Assembly (NCBI RefSeq): GCF_022539665.2 | Contig: NC_081340.1 | Coordinates: 2,852,001-2,916,000 of the forward strand | Source: Daphnia carinata | Lineage: Eukaryota; Arthropoda; Branchiopoda; Diplostraca; Daphniidae | DNA: 64,000 bases | Direction of reading: 5' to 3' | Part shown: positions 1 to 12,025 of the stretch, piece by piece | Position numbering within the stretch: the first letter of the stretch is position 1 | Layout of the letters: every line of letters begins with the position of its first letter | Position numbers and translations under genes: made by a program | The notes under the pieces: generated by a model | Databases searched by the model: none | Told to the model about the DNA's origin: nothing | The model's input: the letters and a program-made list of their open reading frames with translations, nothing else

Positions 1-74
1 GGTAACATAATGCCTTAAGAATATAGATAAATTCATTCGGTGGTTTATGTGTGTTTAAAACTCATCCTATTTAG

Positions 75-1366
75 GGAGCCGATCAGGCCGACCTAGATTG
101 CCCTGATACAGAATCAAAAGATTTGAAGGGCAGCGTTATCCGTGCTTTGGGAAAACACTGGAATGTAATCGTGACCTATTTCCATGCAGCTTTGACCCTT
201 GCGCAGTCGGCCACCAGTTTACACTCTGAGGATATTTTCCCTTTGGTATCCTTCCTATCGCTATGGCAATCGACCATTTCTGTCAAAGCAAATGTTTCCG
301 TGCTGGATTCGAAACCCTTCTACTCGCGAATGGAAGCATTGTTACCTATTATGACGCCTTCGCTTGACCCGATGATTTGGCGTGAAATGATTAATCTCTT
401 CAATGAAGTTCTCTGCTACGGATCGACGCTTGCTCTTCAGGACTTTTTGCCAGACGAGCCATGTAATCTGGCTCATTTGGTTATCCGCCACGTTAGGGTT
501 GAAAGGTTACTGGATCGCGCTCCGTTTCAGATCGGACAGAATTCTTCAACTAACCGATCATTGATGCAAAAACTCGTCCTGTTGGTCCTTAAAGCTGTAG
601 CTGTTACGGTCAAAGAAACTCGATCTGAGAGCTCAAGCCTTGAATCTGAATCTAATTCGGAATCGGGTCATTCTACGGACCCTCTACGCTCTGAGGATTC
701 GGAAGACCTACATGCTGATATGACTGTAATTTTGCGCAGCATCAAACAGGTTTTCCGAATAGTGGACGTCAGAATCAAATCCTGGCTTCCTTTTCATCCC
801 GAGACGACATTAAGCGAATGGATGGTGAAAATGTTTCATGATCAAGACGACGCGCTTATCGAAACAATGTTGTGCAGCTTGGATATAAATAATGGGCTGT
901 ACAGTAACTGTCGCGGGCTTAATGCTACTTCAAACTCGCTCCAAACAGGACTTTTGGATTTGAAAGGTAACAGTTTTAATATTTTGGTTGTTATGATTCT
1001 TTTAAATCGTGTATTTATTGTTTTTTTTTTCGTATTCGAATAGGGACGCTCAATCCTGTGCAGACATGGTTGAAATTTTTGGAAACTGTAGCATACGATA
1101 CAGACGTCTTGTTGGATTTACTGGTCTCCAACGAAACGTGCTTTCTATTATACCTCTTACGTCTTCTAAAATTCATTCGACGGAATTGGGAAGACTTCCT
1201 TTCAGTTCTTACTCATCGCCAATTAGAAGATGTCATGACTTGCTTTATTCGCTTGCGGATAGCCATCCGTCGTTTAGTTGCGAAGAATCTTTTCCCCTAC
1301 AATATCGGACCAATTGTGAAATTGCTTGAAAAATGTGAAGAGCTCTACGAAGGAAAAGAAAACTAA
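75..1366 (+). CDS. LINS1: Protein lines homolog (LINS1), C-terminal part; 5' end outside window
   Basis: Two exons are visible, 75-966 and 1044-1366, joined in phase 1 (AAAG/GTAACA donor, TTCGAATAG acceptor), giving 404 residues to the TAA at 1364. The first exon opens after a TTTAG acceptor at 73-74, and the window itself starts with GGTAACA, which may be the donor of the preceding exon. The C-terminal block, with TWLKFLETVAYD, DVLLDLLVSNETCFLLYLLR and a following LKFIRRNWEDF, is what I recognise from the Lines family, whose founding member is the Drosophila segment-polarity gene lines, acting with Wnt and Drumstick/Bowl. The middle is helical with a Ser/Glu-rich acidic stretch near residues 180-210 of the visible part. 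The N-terminal half is missing because of the window edge, so length cannot be compared. The assignment rests on the C-terminal motif and is fairly secure. Confidence 0.85.
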
Positions 1367-1893
1367 TGCGAACACAACCTTTTGCAAACCTGAAGTGTTA
1401 CTACATACGAAGAGATCAGCAGGTTATCCATATTCTGCACCTCAGCTATAGTTATAGAAACTACTTCGCTTTTTCGAATTGTTTAGATTGCTAGGATTCC
1501 TGGCTACTTCGCCTTGTTTTATTGAGTGGCAGGGAATTACGTGGGCTGCTTTATACACACATGTTCCGTATATGGTTGTTGTTGAACCATATGGTATTCA
1601 TCTTTGATATACATTGTACTCTCCTTTATTTTGTATTTGTAAATAGAATGTGGTTTTCGAAAGCTACTAACAGAAACTTTTCTGGCTTCCAGCCTTCACT
1701 ATGAATTTTTCGAGAATTTTTATTTAAAAATACAATTCTAAATTTAATTTTAACCATTCTATTGTTTTTCACGCTTTTTCATCTTCCCTTAAAATGAAGG
1801 GAAAAAAGCTGACACGTTGCGTTACATTGGTACCGTAATTTCGCGGTGAAGATATATATATTTCGCACAAAAAGTTAACATTCAAGAACAAAA
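1367..1893. other. Shared 3' region between convergent LINS1 and TRAPPC4
   Basis: About 530 bases between two stop codons on opposite strands. It holds the LINS1 3' UTR on the plus strand and the TRAPPC4 3' UTR on the minus strand. A 60-residue open frame at 1522-1704 has no recognisable content. Confidence 0.6.
1719..1724 (-). terminator. Candidate poly(A) signal of TRAPPC4
   Basis: AATAAA on the minus strand, about 170 bases beyond the TRAPPC4 stop codon. If used, the TRAPPC4 3' UTR overlaps the LINS1 3' UTR in antisense. Confidence 0.4.
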
Positions 1894-2666
1894 TTAAACG
1901 TTATTGACACCACCTTTTTCTTGTTCTAGCAAAAGCTGTAAATTTGATTCGAACTGTTCACATCTTATTGGCATTTCAAGGGAATAGAATGGGTTTTTTA
2001 AAGCAAAATCAGCATAGAGCTCGTAGACCCTCCGAAGGAGATGTTCTACATTCAACTGTTTTGGTTCTGCAACAATCAAAAACTTTATACCTTAGGAAAT
2101 ATAAAAAAAATATTAGCACTTAGAGGAATTCTATCATTATAATTGAGAATACCTGTTAATGTTTGGAAGCAATGTAGCTTGAATGTGTCAGCTTCCAGGA
2201 CTTCGATTCCAGAAGACTTTAATTCAGGACTTAATTGACTTGCAATTGCAAATAAGGGGTAGAACATACTGGCTATAGAAGAAGCTGACATAGTTATAAA
2301 ACATTTACATTTAAAAATTCAACCTTGCATACCTAAAAATATTTTTTCATTCGTGCTAAGTTTAGGCCTTCCAAATTTCAGACTGAGGGGAAAATTGGAC
2401 TGGTCAGCCAAGAAAGGAGTAACTTCTCGTCCATCATCTAGTAACATACCATTCAACTGAATCCCATTTATTGCTAAAAGGTGGTGTCCGACATTAATTC
2501 CGTCTTTCTGGCCAAAGGCAACAACAATTCGTTTGTTTTGCTCAACCAATTGAATATCTAGGGGATAAGTGAACGTCTTTTCTACTTCTATTTTAATGGA
2601 TGTGTGATCATATTGGTATATCAACCCTCCACTTTTAGACAGAATAAATATACTGTAAATTGCCAT
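1894..2666 (-). CDS. TRAPPC4: Trafficking protein particle complex subunit 4 (TRAPPC4/synbindin)
   Basis: Three exons, 2333-2666, 2153-2272 and 1894-2090, with introns of 60 and 62 bases, give 651 bases and a 216-residue protein; human TRAPPC4 is about 219. The start is the ATG at 2666 ([17 protein letters not shown]), matching the family start; the open frame extends upstream only through a TTG. Junctions close in phase: exon 1 ends FL plus G and exon 2 continues A-S-M-F-Y-P, the family's conserved LASMF block; exon 2 to 3 restores [13 protein letters not shown]. Other hallmarks are [27 protein letters not shown] and [23 protein letters not shown]4 is a longin-fold core subunit of the TRAPP complexes, the exchange factors for Rab1/Ypt1 (and Rab11) in ER-Golgi and later traffic. 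It appears complete and intact. Confidence 0.96.
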
Positions 2667-2879
2667 CTTTTTCAGAGATGGCACACCACGATTTTTCTCA
2701 AATGAACTATTATTACTCGTTAGCAAGGTGGAAATGCCCAACACGGGTTGTATTTGTATTGGTAAAATCTATTGCACTTCATGGGATGAGGCTTGAAGTG
2801 TCAGATCATGCTAGTACACCTCACGGTGAGGTTGCCACAATTATTTTTTCGATCAATTATTTTTCTTCCCCTTTCTTAT

Positions 2880-3950
2880 TTTTCAAATTCGAAATAAACT
2901 TAATTACCGTGATCAGCATTCAATTCTGAATTGATTTCATGTAACGTAAGCCAAAGTTGGTAAAAAATGAAAAAGCGGGTAGAGGGCGCTGTCGCGTACT
3001 GGCGCGCTAGTACATCATGCAGCACAAATATTCGATGTATTTAAATAACGGTTAACTTAATGAAAAAAATAACAATTTTCCGGGAATCAGCATTCAATTC
3101 TGAGTATATTATGTGATATTCAACCGATTCCAGTGATAGTCAATTTTTACAGGTTTTTGAAGCAATTTTCCCACGGTCATTTCCTTCGTTTATTTCAAAA
3201 ACTATAAGACCAATTGAAAAATAAACTTGATTTCCGTGATCAGCGTTCAATTCTGAATCGATTTCGCACAGTTTACGCCAAAATTGGCTAAAAATGAAAA
3301 AGTCGGAAGATAGCGCTGTCGCGTACTGGCGCGCTAGTTTTTTAAGCGCGATGCAGCACAAATATTCGGTATATTTACCAAACAGTTGACTTAATGAAAA
3401 AAATAACAATTTTCCCGGAATCCTCATTCAATTCTGAGTATATCCTGTGATTTTTACGCAATTCCAGTGAGTGTCAGTTTTTGCAGGTATAAATTTTAAG
3501 CCCGATAAAATAAGCCCGACTTGTGTTTTTGACGTTTAATTTAAAAACTATAAGGCCAATTGGAAAATAAATTTGATTTCCGTGGTAAGCATTCAATTAT
3601 GAATCGAAAACGTGTATTTTAAGCCAAATTTGTAATTTGGCCAAAAATGAGAAAGTGCAAAGGCTATAGCCTTCCCACTTTTGCCAAAATCGGCGAAAAA
3701 CAAAATCTTTTGGAATTCGACAAAAATCACACGGAATATTTGAATTCGAACGCTTATTTCGATTCCGTGATTAGTTTTCTCGTTAAAGTAGCCGTTTTTT
3801 TTATTTTAAGAAAACAAAGTGCTGTTTGCGCCCAAACTGTCTTTTTTGTTTGGTTTTTTTAAGTTTAGTCCCAAAAATTTAAAGCTAGTTGAAAAATAAA
3901 CTTGTTTGTTGTTAGCTGCAGTTTTCCCGATTATGTGGTAATTATATTCG
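2880..3950. repeat. Tandem array of a ~330 bp AT-rich repeat (array 1)
   Basis: At least three related units follow head to tail. The landmark CGTGATCAGC followed by TTCAATTCTGAATCGATTTC recurs at about 2908, 3235 and (diverged) 3581, spacings of 327 and 346 bases. Each unit carries AAAAATGAAAAAGT, then GTCGCGTACTGGCGCGCTAG, then GCAGCACAAATATTCG, then a segment ending CCCACGGTCA. The third unit is altered and contains AAGCCCGA motifs. A near-palindrome AAAGGCTATAGCCTT lies at about 3659-3673. Open frames inside it are by-products of AT-rich repeat sequence. The same family occurs at 39.6-41.9 kb. It may be a satellite or a non-autonomous transposon; no transposase is visible. Confidence 0.85.
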
Positions 3951-6106
3951 ATAATAGATGGCCAAACAGTGTAAGAAAATTGTAGCCTCCTACATAAATA
4001 TTAATGCGTTTAATGGACATTTTAATAGGAGAACTACGCATACTTTCGTAAGTGAAAGGAAACTAGACGTAAAGCAATTAATATATTATGTCCAGCCATC
4101 TAGATATTTTTTGAAAAGGCCAATGGTAAAAATAAAAATGTTGATGGCGGCGGCACGACAAGGTGACTTATGAGTAGGCGCTAATGCCGCCACTGGCCGA
4201 GGGTACTGAAAGTGATCAGGCCATCAGGTCAATAACGAAGGCAGCAGGTCAGACATAAAGTTTTAGAGCAGGTATCGTCGACGCGATGGCCTTTCTTTGA
4301 GCTTTGTCAACTGCGCTACGTGGAACGTACCGTCGGCCCGTTACTTGGTAGCTGCTCGAATGGGGCCGTGAGTGTTGATTAGACCCTTGATCGGCATCTC
4401 CTCTTAAACGTATTGGACTGAAATGGATGCAACAACAACATGAAAAACCTTACTTGTGCGTCTCCAGGTCACCTGATGTTCTCCCTATTTCTATGGTTGT
4501 ATGGTGTTCGAAAGTTTTTCGTCCCCCCCCCCCCCGCGTCCCTTTTGTTAGTTGTAAAACATCATATAAAGACCGTACGATGCGACTGACGAATACCTGA
4601 CGGTCAACATTTGAGGTAAAAGTTCTTTTTCTTTTCGTCCAATACGGCACCTAGACTCCGTATTGGATGTAGGTATATTTCAGCAATATGCCCGATGCCT
4701 ACCCCCTCTGCCATACTGCTACCTATTACTTTCGGAAGAAAAAAATGAGCTATTCAGTCTAGACGATTTAAAAATTTTATAGCTTGATATGGTCGTAGAA
4801 TGGTGAAAGCGCAGTTCTTTCATTTCCCCCTCTACAACTAAAGTCATTTTATCTCTTGTCATAATCCAATCAAAATTTATCATACCGGTCCCTTATTGTA
4901 TATCGTTTTATGCCTTGAACTATGTCACGTCTGGCTTACGACAATGACCGTCCCGCATTTATTATTTTTTTTTTTTTCGGTTTCACTTTTGATTGGATGT
5001 ATAAATGGAGTTCGTGCTTTTGATCAGTACCGAAAAAAGACCGTGCTAGGGCGTAAAATGGCCATCAAGTCCTTGAAACCAATATAGATCAGACAGTGTT
5101 TATAGTTTACTACATGCACACTAAAAAGATGTCGAGAGAAATCGACAGCATGAAATTGTTATTTCAATTTTTTTTCATTACACGCGGTATACAAAAATCT
5201 CTATCTCGCTGGAAAGCGTGCAGTTCTTTGCGGTAATCAGAATGTGTTGACATCTCGTCTTCTCAATCTAGGTAATAGTCACTCGTTGGACTCTGACATC
5301 TGGAGTCTAACATCAACGGGATTTTAAAAGCAATACACAGTGAGGTAGTAAATCGGTATTTAAAATTTCGATACAGAGCGTTGATATTTTGTTTGTTAGT
5401 TATTCTTTTCCATAAGCTTCTTGTACAATTGCGTATTTATGAAGGATCGTTGTGTAAAAAAAAAAAAGAAGCACACTAAACTATGTTAACGTGTCGAGTA
5501 GTTAATCATTCGATTTATTTGACAGCAAGAGTAGTCTTAATATTGGTGGTGTCGTCGTTTATCCATTGACTACCCATTAAAGGTTAATGTAACTATTCAA
5601 AACAGGAAGAAGAAATACAAGTAAAAATATAAATAAAATAAAATGCTTTTAGAAGGTATGTGACACAAAAAAGACCCGCTTTTTTAATCATTTCTTTTTA
5701 TGAATTTCAACAGGAATCGCATCCCAAATCAATAGACGGAAAGCTGACCGCATTAGACGTCAGACATATAATCAATGACTACTTTCCATATATTAAATTC
5801 GACAATGTCTTGGGTTTCGAAAGTAGCGTAGATCTTGAGGGAGGAAGAGCATAAAGGCATCACCGGTAGATTTCTATCTTCCCTTTGGATATCGAATGTA
5901 GGCATGACTGGTGTGCATTCATCCATTTTCCGCCTGTTCTCGTTCATTGCAGTCTACGAATCCTTTTTTTGTTAACAGAAGACGGAAAACTATTTCCAAA
6001 TTTATTGACGATAACAGAGGAAGGAAGCACTCCACTTGTGAACGTTCGAATGATATGCGTGACTTCCAAGAAATACCTTCGAGAAAAATGGCCTAATCTG
6101 ATTTAA
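3951..6106. other. Intergenic region, no recognised gene
   Basis: Several short open frames of 60-75 residues occur here (3958-4173, 5660-5854, 5885-6106, all plus strand). None shows a domain I recognise and no consistent splice chain links them. A run of 13 C lies at 4523-4535. The 5660-6106 stretch has a more protein-like composition than its surroundings and could be an eroded gene or transposon, but that is a guess. Confidence 0.5.
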
Positions 6107-8518
6107 CTGTGAAATTGTTGAAATCACTGGTAAATCATCCGAATCGGAATCCGATGGACATCATAGCCGAAGCCCGTGATGCGGATTTTAACGCATACAG
6201 AGGTAGAAAAAAGAGAGAGAAAAGAGAGACGACAGGGTAGTTTGCCTTCCCGTTAGGTGGTTATTCTCTACAGTTAAAGCCGGTAAATACTTGAATGAGA
6301 GAAGCACAAAAAAGGCATCTAAAAGAAGCAGTGCCCAGTAAAAATATATGTACAGCCTCTGATGCCCCTGTCTTCTTCTTCTCTGGGTACCATAAAACTT
6401 TGTAAGTTACCTTTTTTTCTTCTTTTTTCCCCCTCTTCGGCGATCACAAACCTTCGGCCTTTTCGGCACACTCCTTCTTCTCTAGTTCCCTTTGTCTACC
6501 CTCCTATAACCCTCACCTGAAAGACTGAGATTGCTTTAGATTCTTTTCAAAGATGACCTTACGGTAGCTCCGATGGTTTCTTTCCAACATTTTGATGTCT
6601 GTATTCGACTTTTAGTTTTTGTCCTCTTTTTCAGCGTTTTTCAAAACAATTTATCGTCGCTCCGTCCTAGTCGCATACCGTACCCAAATGTCACGCGCAA
6701 TAAGAAATGGCGAGCATTCAAATTCGGAAGGTAATTTTGAACGATCATAGATTGCTCTTCTTAGATCACGAAGCCTTTAAGAGCGGGAAATAACACGGAT
6801 TGATTTTGTCGCTATTTATTTTTTATTATTATTATCTTCCTGTTGCATGTCTGTCCATCAAAAAGCGAGAAGGAGAGGGAAGAGCACGCGAGGAGGATTG
6901 TCACCTGTCGGCCATTTCTTATTTCGCGCCATTTTGACTGATCGGAAAAGAGAGAGAGAGAGACCGTGGGGTATGAATTGTTTCTCACGCTTCGAAGACA
7001 GGTAGTTACTAAGAAGCTGATGACAGTACCAATAAACTATAGAAATGGTCGCTCCGTAACCGACTATAGAGAACTTAAGAGAGAGAGACGAGAGAAATCT
7101 ATTTTGTGTTAGCTTTTGAAGAAACAACAAGACAAAAAAAAAAGGGAAGAGCTTGACAAGAGCTAGCAAAAAGAACCTATTAAACAAGAAGGTTACAACT
7201 GGAAAGTTTTCTCAGAGGATAATCGACCGTAACGAAGTTACAAGTCAATGGCTTCTTTTCTTCTCCCCCACCCCCCCTCCTACTCCTCCACGTCTGCCCT
7301 TCTTATTTCCTGCCCGTTTTACCTGTAGAAAAACAAGTAAGTAACTCATAGACGGGCTAGTGCTACCTAAGGGTATAGACTACTAGGGAAAAAAGGAAGA
7401 AGAAAAAAGCCAAAAAAAAAAAAAAAAAAAAGAGTCAAAAAAGGGAGAAAAATGAGACTTTTGTAGGCCTTGCTTCTGTGAAGAAGATGTGTTCCAGTAG
7501 CTGCTAGGCGTTTATATGGACAACAAAATATCTTAATGTTTAAAACCTTTTTTTTTTTTTTTCTTTCCTCTATTGAGGGACAGGCATTTTTGTGACTGGT
7601 CCAGCTCTCAACTGCGGATAAAATGAGCCGTCACGCTCACTTTTTGAAAGACTCGTCATTTGGAAGCTTTGGGTTTACGGGTTAAAGAAAATAAAACTTC
7701 TGTCGAGAGGGAAAAAAAAAAAGGGAAAGAACAAGTTGCATTTTATTGCTCATCGTCCGCTTTCCGTTCCCCGGTAGCTCCTGCTGTAAATATTCATATT
7801 ATTAAAAACGAAAAGAAAAAAAAAAAATCCAAAGGTAAAATAAAAATAAATGCATGTGCAGTATATATATGGACAGGAATATTGAGTTTCGCTTTGAAAC
7901 GTAGCACTCGCTGGGCCCGTCTGTTCCGCTCAATTAGCCGATCGGACAGTTTCATCTAAAATAGTTTAGTTTTTCTTTTTCCTATTGAACAGCAGATCAC
8001 TCAGAGAAACTTAACTCAGTTTCAATTCGATGGCATTCGTGACACGGTTGAATATTTTTATGGCATCCTTACCCATTGGATCTGCTGGACGGAGTAAATT
8101 CATTTTTGCTCTCCCCCCCCCTTTACTTACCAGCCGGATGCCAGCCTACAAGAAAAGAATGTTTTTTTTGTTTTTTTTTTTATCAGAGCAATAACAACGC
8201 TATATATAGTAGAAAGAAGGTGGCCAAGATAAAATGCAGCATTTCGATCTCCAGTTCGGATTCTGGAATGGCAGAATCAGTAAAGCGAAACAGAACTTGT
8301 AGAGAAACTAAAAAGAAGGGAAAGAGAGAGAGAGAGAGAACGATGATTTCGTAGCTGGAGCGACTTGAACGTCGAAAAAGAAAAAAAAAAAAAAAAAAGG
8401 AATGCTTCCATTGCAGAGAGAAAGGCAAAAGGGAGATAACTCGAGTGGGGGCTGCATTATATCTACGTTGCTTGATAAACCAGGTGGAACGGACACGCCG
8501 CACGGCGTTTCCTTGTGG

Positions 8519-8520
<2 letters not shown>

Positions 8521-8560
<40 letters not shown>
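8521..8560. repeat. (CT)n microsatellite
   Basis: About 40 bases of uninterrupted TC dinucleotides. A shorter GA tract lies 200 bases upstream at 8325-8338. It accounts for the Ser-Leu and Arg-Glu repeats in the open frames that cross it. Confidence 0.95.
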
Positions 8561-8563
<3 letters not shown>

Positions 8564-9196
8564 GCTGGCACTTGTGGCCGTTTCTCCCTGCCTAAGTCTT
8601 TATGCTGATCCATCCAGTTGTAATTCAAGGACATAACAAAAGAGTTGCACTGTCTCGACTCTCTACTTGCCTTTCCTACCTCATCGCGTTTTATGAAGTT
8701 TTTCGTTTTTTTTTTTTACAATGCCACGGACGACGCGCTCGGCTGGACTGATACTCCACTGCAATAACGAAACAAGTCGGAATCGTCCTCGTGCATTACA
8801 CCGAATGACTGGACGGGAATGGATATCGATTCAGCCGACGCTCAGCGACTCGGCGTGACTCACACAGGGCCTTAAAAAAAGATAAATAAATAAATAAACA
8901 GTGTCATATATATAAGCTGATTTTGCTTATAACACCGACTGTGGCCATTTTGCAGGAGTATGGTTTTCAATTACAAATAAAAAAGGCAAGTAGAAATGAT
9001 TGAGTGGCAATGGCGGGGGAGAGGTACAGGCGCGAGTCATCTGTCGGTAGGAATAATCCAGTTATGAAATAGCAATTTTCGTTGAAGGAGGCGAAAAATA
9101 AATTAAACAAACAGGGTAAGGAAAGGATGGCGCCACCCTCAGCGGTTCAAGGTGCTCAGCGTGCTTTTCTTTTTTATTGTTTCTTAAAAAAAAAAA

Positions 9197-9223
9197 AACT
9201 TACCCACCGGACGTGGGTAAGTT
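9197..9223. repeat. Perfect 11-bp inverted repeat (hairpin)
   Basis: AACTTACCCAC and its exact reverse complement GTGGGTAAGTT flank a five-base loop (CGGAC). It follows a run of A. It lies about 2.8 kb downstream of the Delta stop and could form a stem-loop if transcribed. Confidence 0.7.
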
Positions 9224-10665
9224 ACGACAGAAAATTAGTGGCCCATTCAAACGATCGATCTTTTATCGTTCGACGATTGGCTCACAGTTCGTTGGGCTGG
9301 CCGCGGTCAACACACTTCCGTCTGGTTTTCTATAGCGCTGGCCCCCGCAACCAACCAACTTCTTTACCCAAAACATTGCACCTTGACCAACGAATGTTTC
9401 CAGCGCGTACGTGGATACCCCCAGTCTTGGCTTTCAAAAAAAAAAACTCTTTCACCCGAAGCTGTCCTCTCTACACACTTGGATTGAATGATATCGGCAT
9501 TGCCTTTGTAAGGAGAGAAGCTTGAACGACCGAGGGGGTTGCTTACGTTTCCGTGGTTCCGCATTCGAACACGGTATGCGTTCTTTCAAAAAAAAAAAAA
9601 AAAAAAAATATATGATTTCCAAGATATGATATCGTTGGAATTTCCTAGCATTAGAACAGAGACGTCGGAATACGTAGATTTCTTTTTGGTTTTGTTTTTG
9701 TTTCCTCTTTTGTATTTTTCAAATAGGGAAACGAAACAAAACAAAACGTGGGGAGGACCCAAGTGCGAGAGTATGCGACGTGCACCATTGTTCCTGCTGT
9801 GTGTTTCGGAAGATGGACCAGGGACCACCCTGAGCAGCAAGCACTCGAGAACCTTTCTGTATTTCTCGTCGTCTCTCAAGTGGATCGTACCGATAAAAAT
9901 GCGGGACCTCCAACGGACGCGTTCCTCGTCTCCGTTTACTTGTGACAAAAATCCGAAGAAATCGTTAAGCCAAAGACAAAAAAAAAAGAAAAAAACTTTT
10001 GGTGGCCTCCAATCAAAAAGAAATGTGACCGAGTCATTTGTATACATTGTGGCATCTTTGTATTCTTTTTTTTATTTTATTTTTTTTTTTGATATTATTT
10101 AATCCAAAATGTTTCGTTTTTTTTTTTCACTCACGCACATTTGTGACTCGTATGTACAAATTAATTACATACAAGAAATACATTTTGGGGGAGACCTCTT
10201 GATAAGGACTGACATTGACTTTACAAAGCAACGAGAACTAATTAGTCTACCACAACTGAAATTACAACATTTTTCACGTTGCAATTGTTGGGTGAACATT
10301 TTATTTATTTTATTTTATTTTATTTTTTTTTGCTTGCTCGTTATCGCAATTAAGCGGCTTTGAGGGGGCGGGAGTAAAACGAGAGAGAGAAAAGATGACT
10401 TAGCACAACAGGCAAAAAAAAAGGTGGGGGGGGGGAACATTCACGAACACGTACTGGAGAGATGGAAACATGAAGTCAGACTCGACTTTCCATCAGATAA
10501 TATAATAATATAAAGTGTTTAGTTTACAAAAATTTTGAAAAAAAAAAAAATTAATATTATTATTCCGCGGAGAAGGAAAAAAAAAGGTCAAAAGAATGAA
10601 AGAAGAAAATTAAGAATTGGTTCGTTTCGTCCTGAGATCCTCAATTCAATTCCGGAGGAGTTGGT

Positions 10666-10683
10666 GGGGGGGGGGGGGGGGGG
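10666..10683. repeat. G18 homopolymer
   Basis: Eighteen consecutive G on the plus strand, an exceptional run in an AT-rich region and prone to sequencing error or G-quadruplex formation. Confidence 0.9.
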
Positions 10684-12025
10684 TTGATAGATAGATGTAA
10701 CAGAAAATTATTTTTCAAGAAAAAAAAAAAAAAGAAAGAGTTGGGTGAAACATCTGTGTAGTTGTAAATTCACGATTACATAAAACATATCACACATTGT
10801 GTCAGAACAGGTTGAGAACAAGAAAAAAAAACTAGCAAATAATAATAATTAATAGTATTCGTAATAGTAAACAAGTATCCGGAGGATCATGTCCCTTTCT
10901 CGTCTGAGGAAAAATTAGATAGTCGGTGGAGAATTTTTTTTTTTTGAGGGACTGTGAATAGGTTGCAGAATTTTTTTTTAGGACACAGGGGGTGGAAAAA
11001 AAAATCAAAATGATTTTGGTCTCTTTGGACTGTGTGCAGAGAAAAAAAAATAAAAAAGGGGAAAACGGAGAAAAAAAATAAGAATAAAGACATTCACAAA
11101 TCAACAACTATTTTCAAAAATAGGCAAAAAAAAAAAAAACGAATATTTGTGAGGCAAATTATATGAAAACATTCGTCATGTTGCAAGTGGAGAAAAAACA
11201 ATTGGCGACGACTCTCTCTTCAGACCGATGTTGCGAGGACATCTTCGTGCTGCAAGGGAAACGGTCGTTTGTGTTCACTGAATAAAAAAGAAAAAACAAT
11301 AAAAAAAAAAGGGCAAATTAGATTTTGGAATCAAAGAGCTTGAGGCCATTTCTCACACTAGTCAACGCTATATACACACACACACACACACATTTTTGGT
11401 TGCTTTCACGTTAATGCAACAACCACCGGATTTGTGTCTAGTACTTTATAGCCGCCAGCTAAAATCCTCGCACTTGAAGGCGAACGAGTAAAAAAGAACA
11501 AAACAAAAAAAAAAAAGCCCCCCCCCTTAAAAAAACGTAACAAAATCAAATCAAAATCCCGCCCGGCGGGATAAGCTCCAGGCAACTTCACATCCTGTCT
11601 CTCTCTCTCTCTCTCTGCTACGTCTATATAGTCGCGTGTACGTGTGCGCGCGCGTAAGAAAAAAAAAAAAAAAGAAAGAATGAAGCCCAAAGAATAAAGA
11701 AAAGAAGAAACTAAGGGAGTACGAGCTTCCGGTGTTTGTGGTTCAACAGTCGTCTTGTGTTGTCTTTCACGGCCTCCGCAGTGTGCAATAGGACGTATAT
11801 AAAAACCCCAGCCGCTTCAGGGCATTTGGAAAGGCTTCCAGCTGCCTTCGGTATATTAACCATCCTCGAAAAACCACTAACCCCAGTGTGTGTATGTGTG
11901 CGTGATTTCTTATTTTTTTTTTTTTTTTAAACGAAAAGGGGGCACCAGATAAAAAGAAAAAGGCAACTACCCTAATGGTAATGGCGCAGAGCATTGAAAT
12001 AACTCATGGAAAAGTGTTATGATAT

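Larger units (their letters stand above)
6107..12025. other. Region downstream of Delta: probable 3' UTR and intergenic DNA
   Basis: Nearly 6 kb beyond the Delta stop with no convincing coding exon on either strand. It is dense in homopolymers (A or T runs of 10-20), GA/CT repeats (6951-6962, 8325-8338, 8521-8560, 11598-11616), a CA repeat at 11374-11392 and a G18 run at 10666-10683. Open frames of 90-190 residues here encode mostly low-complexity Lys, Phe, Ser or Arg stretches. Minus-strand AATAAA words cluster at about 10300-10322 and could serve Delta polyadenylation, but the true 3' end cannot be fixed from sequence. Confidence 0.5.

Noticed and set aside
3140-3427. 95-residue frame in array 1 and 107-residue frame at 40062-40385 with similar sequence
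   Set aside because: The resemblance comes from shared repeat DNA; the frames share an end (NDRGKIASKTCKN) only because the units are copies, and other copies do not keep the frame.
8183-8636. Frames of about 100 residues rich in Ser-Leu or Arg-Glu on both strands
   Set aside because: They are translations of CT/GA microsatellites and poly(A/T); no gene content.
9082-10102. Overlapping frames of 147, 187 and 153 residues downstream of Delta
   Set aside because: They are composed of homopolymer-derived Lys and Phe runs, on both strands at once, with no domain and no splice logic.
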